DNA from: Candidatus Saccharimonadota bacterium
Lineage (GTDB): Bacteria; Patescibacteriota; Saccharimonadia; Saccharimonadales; Saccharimonadaceae
Assembly (NCBI GenBank): GCA_017962365.1
Contig: JAGCVL010000001.1
Coordinates: 1-34,277 of the forward strand
DNA length: 34,277 bases
Direction: 5' to 3'
The translations under genes were made by a program, and so were the position numbers. The notes beneath the pieces were generated by a model that was not told where the DNA came from, did no database searches, and saw only the letters and a program-made list of their open reading frames with translations. This document shows positions 27,982 through 34,277 of this stretch, piece after piece (the first letter of the stretch is position 1; every line of letters begins with the position of its first letter).

Positions 27982-29826
27982 TTACGATTTAGATGTTTTT
28001 CTCCTCGTTATAATTCTACTAATGCCATAAACCGTTACTGATATATCGGTCGCTAATGCCCCGAGAATTGCTATCGGGTTTTGCCCAATATTGTTGTTTG
28101 AATCACTAGTATTGAAACCGGTGTCTGGGGTTAGAATTTCTGGCTCTGGCTCGGGTTCGGGTTCAGGAGTTGGCTCTGGCTCGGGTTCAGGTTCAGGAGT
28201 TGGCTCTGGCTCGGGTTCAGGTTCAGGAGTTGGCTCTGGCTCGGGTTCGAGCTCCCACACTGCAAACAAAATCTCATTGCCAAAAATCTCCACGTTGTCA
28301 CCCGCATGAAATATAGCAGAATCCGCATCGCTGCTCTCAGCCCAGCCAAGGAATGTGTAACCTTGGCGAGTTGGCTCGGCATCTGAAACTGCAACAGCGC
28401 AGCCAGCAACCGGGCCAATGTCAGAAATAATACTAATACTCCTTGAGGGAGGTGCACCAGGAATGGGTATTATACATTCCTGCGCAGCAATGGTTCCAGA
28501 GCCACCGTTGGCATCAAAATTCAAAGTGAATTTTACACCCCAAACTGCATATAAGGTTGCGGATCCCCACTGGTCAATGTAAACAGGCGCAGAATCGCTC
28601 ATGGGAAAAGGCACGCTATCCCCTGCATGCATTGTAGCGACAGTTGCAGTGGGTGCGTTAGCCCAGCCAAGGAATACGTAGCCTGGGCGAATTGGTTCTG
28701 TATCGGGTATAATAAATTCATGCGGTTCGTTATCTGTTGGAATATACATTAAAGTCGCAGGCACATTGGTGCCGTCAATGGCACTAAAGGATAATGTATA
28801 GGTAGGAACGTGATTGATCGTGAGGATGGAGCCATCCGCCGCTCCTCCAACTATTTTGATTGTGGCGGGCTTACTTAGATCAATGATTCTGACTCTGTCT
28901 GAGTATCCACCCGTACTGGCATTAACTAATTTAAATGCTTGACCCGTATACATCCCAACCCATTCCCTGTCTTTTACTTGATTAAACAATGGCGACAAAA
29001 GACGATAATAATAAGTATCGGTATTTATGGTTGTTGTGCCTTTCTGATTTCTAAAGTTTTTAGAAGTAAGATTGAGATTTCTGGCTGAAGAAAAGTCAAA
29101 AATGGCATTATTGCTCAAATCTAGATATTCCAAAGCGGTGTTATTAGAGACATCAATTGAAGAGAGGTTGTTGTAGTACAAATACAACTCCGTCAAAGCG
29201 GTATTATTGGAGACATCAATTGAAGAGAGGTTGTTGTAGCCCAAATTCAACTGCGTCAAAGTGGTATTATTGGAGACACCAATTGAAAAGAGGTTATTGT
29301 CGACCAAATCCAACTGCGTCAAAGCGGTATTTTTAGAAACATCAATTGAGGAGAGGTTGTTAAAGCTCAAATACAACTGCGTCAAAGTGGTATTTTTAGA
29401 GAGATCAATTGAAGAGAGGTTGTTGCTGTCCAAATACAACTCCGTCAAAGCGGTATTTTTAGAGAGATCAATTGAAGAGAGGTTGTTGTAGCCCAAATCC
29501 AACTGCGTCAAAGCGGTCATTTTTTCCAGGCCGGTTGTGTCTTCGATCTCATTAGACCCATCACCTGTACAATAGAGACTAGTTATGCTCGCTAGTTGCT
29601 CATCGGTAGGGCCACCAATGGCAGAATCACCCAACGTTTCCACCACACAATCATAAAATACTGGGTCGACAACAGTAGTGTACCCGTCTGGGATAGTATG
29701 AGTAAGCGCCGACGCGTCGTTACTTTTTAACATATTACTGGTTGCAAATATTGCAACTGGCAAAATAGCCGCGACCGAAACCAAAGCTAGTAAAGCCGTC
29801 TTTTTATGAGTGTGGAGAGCGAGCAT
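27982..29826 (-). CDS. Leucine-rich-repeat/InlB-repeat surface protein with PDTG anchor
   Basis: This 614-residue protein has a signal peptide (~1-40, [22 protein letters not shown]). A short Cys-containing cap is followed by about seven 21-residue LRRs ([21 protein letters not shown] type, ~100-245). Two InlB B-repeat-like (Flg_new) modules end LYAVWG and LFAVWE, each with GYxFLGWA. A rigid EPEPTP stalk, a LTPDTG motif, a hydrophobic segment and a basic tail (RRKTSKS) follow. It resembles internalin-type adhesins and probably projects an LRR binding face from the cell, perhaps toward a host. It has its own -35/-10 promoter and an AAAGGAT ribosome-binding site. Confidence 0.88.
   Translation of the reverse strand: MLALHTHKKTALLALVSVAAILPVAIFATSNMLKSNDASALTHTIPDGYTTVVDPVFYDCVVETLGDSAIGGPTDEQLASITSLYCTGDGSNEIEDTTGLEKMTALTQLDLGYNNLSSIDLSKNTALTELYLDSNNLSSIDLSKNTTLTQLYLSFNNLSSIDVSKNTALTQLDLVDNNLFSIGVSNNTTLTQLNLGYNNLSSIDVSNNTALTELYLYYNNLSSIDVSNNTALEYLDLSNNAIFDFSSARNLNLTSKNFRNQKGTTTINTDTYYYRLLSPLFNQVKDREWVGMYTGQAFKLVNASTGGYSDRVRIIDLSKPATIKIVGGAADGSILTINHVPTYTLSFSAIDGTNVPATLMYIPTDNEPHEFIIPDTEPIRPGYVFLGWANAPTATVATMHAGDSVPFPMSDSAPVYIDQWGSATLYAVWGVKFTLNFDANGGSGTIAAQECIIPIPGAPPSRSISIISDIGPVAGCAVAVSDAEPTRQGYTFLGWAESSDADSAIFHAGDNVEIFGNEILFAVWELEPEPEPTPEPEPEPEPTPEPEPEPEPTPEPEPEPEPEILTPDTGFNTSDSNNNIGQNPIAILGALATDISVTVYGISRIITRRKTSKS
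28141..28250. repeat. 30-bp tandem repeat (EPEPTP stalk)
   Basis: Three near-identical 30-bp units and a partial fourth encode [10 protein letters not shown]. The near-identity makes length change by slippage or recombination likely. Confidence 0.85.
29131..29517. repeat. 63-bp tandem repeat (LRR units)
   Basis: The block CAAAGCGGT recurs from 29131 to 29509, exactly six steps of 63 bp. Units are very similar at DNA level and encode 21-residue LRRs, with most change at the solvent-facing codons after LxL. Confidence 0.88.
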
Positions 29827-29866
29827 TTTAATCCTTTTTATTTTATTTAATGACCCTTGTGCTTAA

Positions 29867-29895
29867 ATGATACATGACCTTTTTGAGTTTGTCAA
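29867..29895 (-). promoter_or_regulatory. Promoter of the LRR surface protein
   Basis: TTGACA (29895-29890), a 17-bp spacer and TATCAT (29872-29867) on the minus strand; leader ~35 nt. Confidence 0.7.
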
Positions 29896-29914
29896 GCGAA
29901 TCTTGTCGACCACT

Positions 29915-31393
29915 CTACTTCTTTTTGACTGGTGGAATATGTTGATCGGGTTTTTCTTTGTCTTTTTCGTTTTTGATGCGAAGAGCGCGGAGAAGTTTTT
30001 GGCGAGCGTGTGGGGTGAATATTTTCTCTAGCCAGGTTTGCTTTGGGGTCTGATTCTTAGAGGTGAGGATTTCGACCACATCGCCTTGTTCTAATTTTTT
30101 GTTCAGGTTGCTCATCTTGCCATTGATCTTGACTCCTACTACATGGTCACCGATTTCGGAGTGAAGACTGTAGGCAAAATCAAGTGGTAGTGAACCTTTC
30201 GGGAGATCGATAATGTCGCCCTTTGGGGTGTATACAAAAATTTTATCGGCGAAAAGATTAAGCTTGAGTTTCCTTAGGTCAACTTTTTTACCTTCGCGGA
30301 GTTTTGCGGCGGTCATTTGAAGCTCGGTAATCCAGAGCAGATTAGTCGGCAAGTGTTCAATCTTCCCTGTCTTATAGCTTTCGGTAAGTTTCTGTTCGTT
30401 GTAGTAAAAACTGGCGGCGAGACCATGCTCGGCGTATTCATGCATTTCTTTGGTGCGAATTTGAAATTCGACGATACGTTTGTCTTTTGTAATGACCGTC
30501 GTATGGAGAGACTGATAGCCGTTTTGTTTCGGGACGGCAATATAATCTTTGATGCGACCACCCATCGGAGTGTAGAGTGAGTGGATGACGCCAAGAGTAA
30601 GATAACAATCAGTAATGTCGTCCACAATAATACGCAGTGCGGTGAGATCATAAATCTCGCCAATGTTTTGATTGTGTTTGGCGAGTTTTTTATGAAGAGA
30701 ATAGACGGACTTGACGCGGCCGGAGAGTTCAAAGTGGATTTTTTCTTTATTGAGGGCCTCACCGATTTCCTGTTCAATTTTTTTAAGCGACTGAGCGGCG
30801 GATTTATTGTATTTGTCGATGAGGGTTTTTAGCTCCTCAAAACGGCGTGGGTCGACATACTTAAAGGCGAGGTCAGCCATCTCGACGCGAAGGAGCCCCA
30901 TATTGAGACGGTCGGCTAGAGGGGCAAAAACCTCGAGGGATTCTTTGGCGATTTTTTTCTGTTTGTCTGGTGGGAGAGCTGAGAGCGTACGAAGATTATG
31001 AAGGCGGTCGGCGAGCTTAATAATGAGAACACGAATGTCGCTACCAAGGGCAATCATGAGCCGAAGGAAGTTGTCTTTGGTCTCTGGGAGATAAGTATCA
31101 ATGTCGCGCATGCCATTTCTGGCGACAGAAAGTTTTGTGACTCCGTCCACGAGAAAAGCAACCGATTCGCCAAATTCCTGCTTAATATCTTTCAAAGTAA
31201 GGTCGGTATCTTCGACCGTATCATGAAGAATGCCGGCTATGATGGTGTCTTCATCCATACCCCATTCTTCGAGAATTTTTTTGACAGCTAGCGGGTGAAC
31301 AATATATGGTTCGCCGGTTTTGCGAAATTGACCTTCGTGGGCCTTGGTCGCCATATCAATAGCATGTTTTATGCGCTCGGAGTCTTGCTTCAT
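29915..31393 (-). CDS. RelA/SpoT homologue, bifunctional type, C-terminally short
   Basis: This enzyme makes and breaks the alarmone (p)ppGpp. The 492-residue protein has the HD hydrolase domain with ILHDTVEDT (HD at 57-58) and KLADRLHNLRTL, then the synthetase domain with GRIKDYIAVPKQNGYQSLHTTVI and VEFQIRTKEMHEYAEHGLAA. RIKD is the RxKD form found in bifunctional enzymes. A TGS domain (FVYTPKGDIIDLPKGSLPLDFAYSLH) follows. The zinc-finger/ACT part of the usual ~730-residue protein is missing, with only a Lys-rich tail. The ATG is 7 nt after a perfect TATAAT and has no Shine-Dalgarno, so the mRNA is probably leaderless. The promoter overlaps the parB stop. Confidence 0.93.
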   Translation of the reverse strand: MKQDSERIKHAIDMATKAHEGQFRKTGEPYIVHPLAVKKILEEWGMDEDTIIAGILHDTVEDTDLTLKDIKQEFGESVAFLVDGVTKLSVARNGMRDIDTYLPETKDNFLRLMIALGSDIRVLIIKLADRLHNLRTLSALPPDKQKKIAKESLEVFAPLADRLNMGLLRVEMADLAFKYVDPRRFEELKTLIDKYNKSAAQSLKKIEQEIGEALNKEKIHFELSGRVKSVYSLHKKLAKHNQNIGEIYDLTALRIIVDDITDCYLTLGVIHSLYTPMGGRIKDYIAVPKQNGYQSLHTTVITKDKRIVEFQIRTKEMHEYAEHGLAASFYYNEQKLTESYKTGKIEHLPTNLLWITELQMTAAKLREGKKVDLRKLKLNLFADKIFVYTPKGDIIDLPKGSLPLDFAYSLHSEIGDHVVGVKINGKMSNLNKKLEQGDVVEILTSKNQTPKQTWLEKIFTPHARQKLLRALRIKNEKDKEKPDQHIPPVKKK

Positions 31394-31400
31394 GCTATAT

Positions 31401-31409
31401 ATTATAGCA
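31401..31409 (-). promoter_or_regulatory. rsh promoter, extended -10
   Basis: TGCTATAAT on the minus strand, overlapping the parB stop and 7 nt from the rsh ATG. Confidence 0.7.
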
Positions 31410-32244
31410 GATTTTTGATAAGCTCTTTTACGGCCACGTCCGAACGGACTTTGAACGTGATGGAATGACCAGAGATTTTGACCTTGGCGCCGTATTTTGC
31501 GGCGAGAGCATCTTCATCCTTGTGATACTTAGTGAGCTTTGCGAGTGAGGCGCTGGATTTTTTCTTGGTGTCTTGGACGTAACGTTCGACGCGTTGCGAG
31601 GTCCAACCTTCTTTGACGATTTTGGGGAGGACTTTGGCGATGAAAGCTTCATCTTGAGCGACGAGTGGGCGCATAACTGACTCGCTAAGCTTATTCTCGA
31701 CCATGGTCTTCTTGGCGGAATCTGGAAGATTGAGCAAGCGAAGGGTACCCATGATGGAGGGCTCGGATTTGCCAACCTTTTTTGCGATATCTTTAGTGGT
31801 GAGGTTGAACTGAGACTGAAGCTTGGCGTAAGCAGTCGCAAGCTCTAGAGGGTTCAAATCTTCACGCTGGGCGTTTTCGATGATGGAAAGCTCAAGGCGA
31901 TTTTGGGAGTCCAGAGTACGAACGATGGCCGGGATTTTGTCTAGTCCGGCCAATTTTGAGGCGCGCCAGCGACGCTCGCCGGCAACGATTTTGTATTTGC
32001 CATCCTCTTTCGTCACGACAATGGGCTGCAAGACACCGTGCTCTTTGATGGATGCCGCGAGGGCCTGCAGGGCCTCTTCGCTAAAATCACGGCGAGGCTG
32101 GTCTAAGTCTGGGTGGACGTCTGATATTTTGAGTTTTAAAAGTTCACCCTTTTCTTCGCTGGCGGTGAGATCAAATTCCTCATCGACTAAATCTGTCGGG
32201 ATGAGTGACTCAAAACCGCGACCGAGACCTTTCATAGCTGTCAT
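31402..32244 (-). CDS. parB: Chromosome-partitioning protein ParB
   Basis: ParB is a CTP-dependent clamp that loads at parS and spreads to organise the origin region. The 280-residue protein begins GLGRGFESLIP, has the CTPase/nuclease-like N-domain with the arginine motif GERRWRA, then the helix-turn-helix DNA-binding domain (TTKDIAKKVGKSEPSIMGTLRLL) and a short C-terminal dimer domain. It overlaps parA by ATGA. A second in-frame ATG three codons in (32235) is an alternative start. No 16-bp parS match is visible in the window. Confidence 0.95.
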   Translation of the reverse strand: MTAMKGLGRGFESLIPTDLVDEEFDLTASEEKGELLKLKISDVHPDLDQPRRDFSEEALQALAASIKEHGVLQPIVVTKEDGKYKIVAGERRWRASKLAGLDKIPAIVRTLDSQNRLELSIIENAQREDLNPLELATAYAKLQSQFNLTTKDIAKKVGKSEPSIMGTLRLLNLPDSAKKTMVENKLSESVMRPLVAQDEAFIAKVLPKIVKEGWTSQRVERYVQDTKKKSSASLAKLTKYHKDEDALAAKYGAKVKISGHSITFKVRSDVAVKELIKNLL

Positions 32245-33017
32245 TTAGTTCTTTCCTCCAATTCTTTTGTAAAATCTTTGTAAGCTTTGGCTCCTTTGCT
32301 AAACTTGTCGTAGGCACCGACTGGCACACCGTGAGATGGGGCTTCGGCGAGGCGGACGTTGCGCGGGATAGTGGTCTTAAAGGTGAGATCTTTGAAATAT
32401 TTTTTGATTTCTTTGAGAACCTGAAGCGAGAGGCTGGTGCGTTTGTCGTACATCGTGGCGACAACGCCGAGAAGCTTGAGACTTGGGTTGGCCTGCTTCA
32501 TGACGAGCTTCATAGACTCTAGGAGCTGCGCGACGCCCTCAAGAGCGTAAAACTCGGTCTGGACCGGAAGCAGTAAATAGTCGCTTGCAATCATGCCGTT
32601 GACGGTAAGGAGCGAAAGCGATGGCGGAAGGTCGATAAGGACGTAGTCGTAATCATCTTTGACCGAATTGATGGCGTCGCGGAGACGGGTGAATTTCTTT
32701 TGCTGGCTGGTGATTTCAACCTCGGCGTTGGCAAGCTCTGGCGTGGCCGGAGCAAGGTCGAGATTCTTATATTTGGTATGATGAATGGCGTCTTTTAGCT
32801 TGCTCGTACCGGTAATGACTTCGGTCATAGTGAAGCCAAGTCTCTTGGTATCGTTTTTATCGATGCCAAGACCAGATGTCGCATTGCCTTGAGGGTCAAA
32901 GTCAATAAGTAGAGTCCGCTTCTTGTCCTTCGCGAGGTAATAGCAGGTATTGACGGCTGTAGTGGTCTTCCCTACGCCGCCTTTTTGGTTTGTCACACAT
33001 ATCACCTTCGCACTCAT
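32241..33017 (-). CDS. parA: Chromosome-partitioning ATPase ParA
   Basis: ParA/Soj forms ATP-dependent dimers on DNA and moves ParB-bound origins. The 258-residue protein has the deviant Walker A KGGVGKTT close to the N-terminus, DFDPQGNAT, and Walker B VLIDLPPS. It lacks the N-terminal helix-turn-helix of plasmid ParA, as in chromosomal Soj. The ATG at 33017 is chosen; the in-frame ATG at 33038 lies inside the TGTGCTATAAT promoter and cannot be transcribed from it. That leaves only ~9 nt between the -10 and the start codon, with no Shine-Dalgarno. Confidence 0.95.
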   Translation of the reverse strand: MSAKVICVTNQKGGVGKTTTAVNTCYYLAKDKKRTLLIDFDPQGNATSGLGIDKNDTKRLGFTMTEVITGTSKLKDAIHHTKYKNLDLAPATPELANAEVEITSQQKKFTRLRDAINSVKDDYDYVLIDLPPSLSLLTVNGMIASDYLLLPVQTEFYALEGVAQLLESMKLVMKQANPSLKLLGVVATMYDKRTSLSLQVLKEIKKYFKDLTFKTTIPRNVRLAEAPSHGVPVGAYDKFSKGAKAYKDFTKELEERTK

Positions 33018-33026
33018 AATGCTTAT

Positions 33027-33037
33027 ATTATAGCACA
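33027..33037 (-). promoter_or_regulatory. parAB promoter, extended -10
   Basis: TGTGCTATAAT on the minus strand, 9 nt before the parA ATG at 33017. Confidence 0.75.
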
Positions 33038-33089
33038 TGATGGAAATAAAACCAAACGAATAAGACGGGCAAGATTGCTGGCGAAAAAA

Positions 33090-34277
33090 CTAGGAATTCG
33101 TTAAGCAGCGTATAGAGTTATTGACGTAACGATAACCATAGAACTGGTTGACGCCTGCAGCAGTTACGCGCAATGTATGCATACCGTTGATGCTATTGTC
33201 GTCATTGTAACTTACAGTAGAGGACCAGAAGTTACCATTGTTACCCTGATGGCGCGCCGTGCCATAATAAAAGTGTCCGGAAAGAGGCGTAGAAAGGGCT
33301 TCTTGGAAATTCCTGGCGTTATTGTACTGATTGTATAGGTTTTGGAATTCACCACCGCCATTGTTATTACCAGAAGTGGAGATAACACCACCAGTTGGCA
33401 GGCGCCAGCCGGATGGGCAGATGTCTTCCGTGGCATCTATGGCAGTATTTGGCCTATCTAGCCCCGTCGAAAGGTAACAGTAGGAACCGGCACTTGCGGC
33501 ACAGAAGTTATAATAGATGCCAATCTTACCTTGGACGTAGCTAGTTGCGCCATTGATGGTGGCTTGGGTTACAGAATCGTAAGTCCAGTTGCCGCTGGTG
33601 GGATTATTCACACAGTAGTCATCATAGCAGGTGCCACTTTTTGCGACAGTTGGTCTGCCATCATAACTATAGCTATAGGCATTTGTTACTGCGTAATTAG
33701 TATATGGGCTGGAGCCACCACCATTGAAGAGATAGGTGAGAGTTTGGTAGGAGGCATTAGTCTTAGTATTGGCACTATCTAGCATGGCAGATTTTACGTC
33801 GGCATTCATGAGGTCTAGGACAAGGTTTTCCAGCATCCAGCATTTACCATCAGCAAGTTTACCTACGCGGTAGACAGTGCCGTCACGAGAGTCCGTAAGT
33901 ATTATGATGTCACCGTTGCTCATACTTAAGCAGGTGGTAGGTGCAGTACCAGCTGCAAACTCTTGCATGGTAGGTGGCACCGCCCACTGCGCATAAAGTG
34001 TAATGGTAGTACCAGCATTAGCTAGGTTGGTAACCTGCTCTCCATTAGTATAAGAAGTACCAGTACCATCTGGCATAGTATTCCAGCCATTAAATACTTT
34101 GTTTGCTGGAGCAGTGAAGGAGTTATTGGTAAGAGCAGTAGCTTGTCCTATAGTAATCTTCTGTGGAGTCATAGTACCAGTACCACCATTAGGATTGAAG
34201 TTAATGATGAAGCTATTAGTATCATTAGTAGATGGATGTACTAGTACGTATTTAACTTGTCCTACATAGGTATCTGC
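33090..34277 (-). CDS. InlB-repeat/FISUMP-domain surface protein, partial (5' end outside the window)
   Basis: The frame is open to the right edge, so the 395 residues seen are a C-terminal part; an in-frame ATG at 34172 falls inside a repeat and is not a likely start. Residues ~30-95 are an InlB B-repeat (FNPNGGTGTM ... GTTITLYAQW). The rest is a Fibrobacter succinogenes major paralogous (FISUMP) domain with DGKCWMLENL, ICPSGWRLPT, FWSST and a final SIRCLTNS. Six or more cysteines probably form disulfides. Unlike the other two surface proteins it ends at the domain without an anchor, so it is either secreted or held by its missing N-terminal part. Such proteins are frequent surface components in Saccharibacteria; the ligand is unknown. 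Confidence 0.88.
   Translation of the reverse strand, partial: ADTYVGQVKYVLVHPSTNDTNSFIINFNPNGGTGTMTPQKITIGQATALTNNSFTAPANKVFNGWNTMPDGTGTSYTNGEQVTNLANAGTTITLYAQWAVPPTMQEFAAGTAPTTCLSMSNGDIIILTDSRDGTVYRVGKLADGKCWMLENLVLDLMNADVKSAMLDSANTKTNASYQTLTYLFNGGGSSPYTNYAVTNAYSYSYDGRPTVAKSGTCYDDYCVNNPTSGNWTYDSVTQATINGATSYVQGKIGIYYNFCAASAGSYCYLSTGLDRPNTAIDATEDICPSGWRLPTGGVISTSGNNNGGGEFQNLYNQYNNARNFQEALSTPLSGHFYYGTARHQGNNGNFWSSTVSYNDDNSINGMHTLRVTAAGVNQFYGYRYVNNSIRCLTNS

Noticed and set aside
29131-29517. CRISPR-like regular repeat
   Set aside because: The 63-bp period is continuous coding sequence for LRRs with no unique spacers.
33018-33038. ParA start at the upstream ATG (MCYNISI extension)
   Set aside because: That ATG is part of the TGTGCTATAAT promoter and precedes the transcript start; family members begin near MSAKVICV.
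1-34277. UGA recoded as glycine, as in Gracilibacteria and SR1
   Set aside because: TGA ends several full-length genes at family-typical positions (TraG-like ATPase, comM, parA), and no internal TGA is needed.

Overview
The window looks like chromosomal sequence of a Saccharibacteria (TM7)-type member of the Patescibacteria/CPR. The evidence is the compact, mostly minus-strand layout with overlapping stop/start codons, small or shortened versions of universal proteins (ThrRS without its TGS domain, RelA/SpoT without its C-terminal regulatory half, a 258-residue MiaA), large surface proteins with InlB-type, FISUMP and PDTG-type elements, and the absence of biosynthetic genes. TGA is used as an ordinary stop codon. 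The lineage is inferred from protein character, because only the first ~43 nt of the 16S rRNA lie inside the window.

Layout. 1-43: 5' end of 16S rRNA (minus) with a consensus promoter at 160-188. 224-1561: acidic surface protein. 1738-6228: gyrB-gyrA. 6284-9636: three-gene operon ending in a TraG/VirD4-like ATPase. 9637-10932: a 1.3-kb region without a recognisable protein gene but dense in RNA: a candidate structured RNA, tmRNA (ssrA) and a candidate small RNA. 10933-13876 (plus): comM, then infC-rpmI-rplT-rpmB. 13932-14903: GNAT acetyltransferase and a small membrane protein. 15054-15395: RNase P RNA. 15413-16836: RimK-like ligase with a retropepsin-like partner. 16890-17864: NUDIX-like/RNase HI fusion. 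17935-19639: winged-helix regulator, MBL-like stub and M50 peptidase. 19684-23536: miaA, thrS, a TetR-like regulator and a racemase homologue. 23669-24405: FNT-family channel, divergent from tRNA-Val. 24511-27927: membrane-anchored protein, then tRNA-Thr/DUF308/membrane protein/GT2 glycosyltransferase. 27982-29826: LRR surface protein. 29915-33017: parA-parB-rsh. 33090-34277: FISUMP/InlB-repeat surface protein running off the right edge.

Two promoter styles recur. A -35/-10 class (TTGACA-like, 17-18 bp spacer) serves the 16S rRNA, gyrBA, infC, two surface proteins and a putative small RNA. A second class has an extended -10, consensus TGTGnTATAAT, usually with no obvious -35. It serves tmRNA, RNase P RNA, both tRNAs, thrS, parAB, rsh and most other operons. 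In at least eight cases the ATG lies only 6-9 nt beyond this -10 and no Shine-Dalgarno sequence is visible, which predicts leaderless or nearly leaderless mRNAs.

The most noteworthy items are a tmRNA whose T-loop reads GGCAGTA instead of a TTCRANY-type loop, an infC that appears to start at AUC, the RNA-rich region at 9.66-10.76 kb, the leaderless/extended -10 pattern, and an mRNA that can only be made as a 3' extension of tRNA-Thr.
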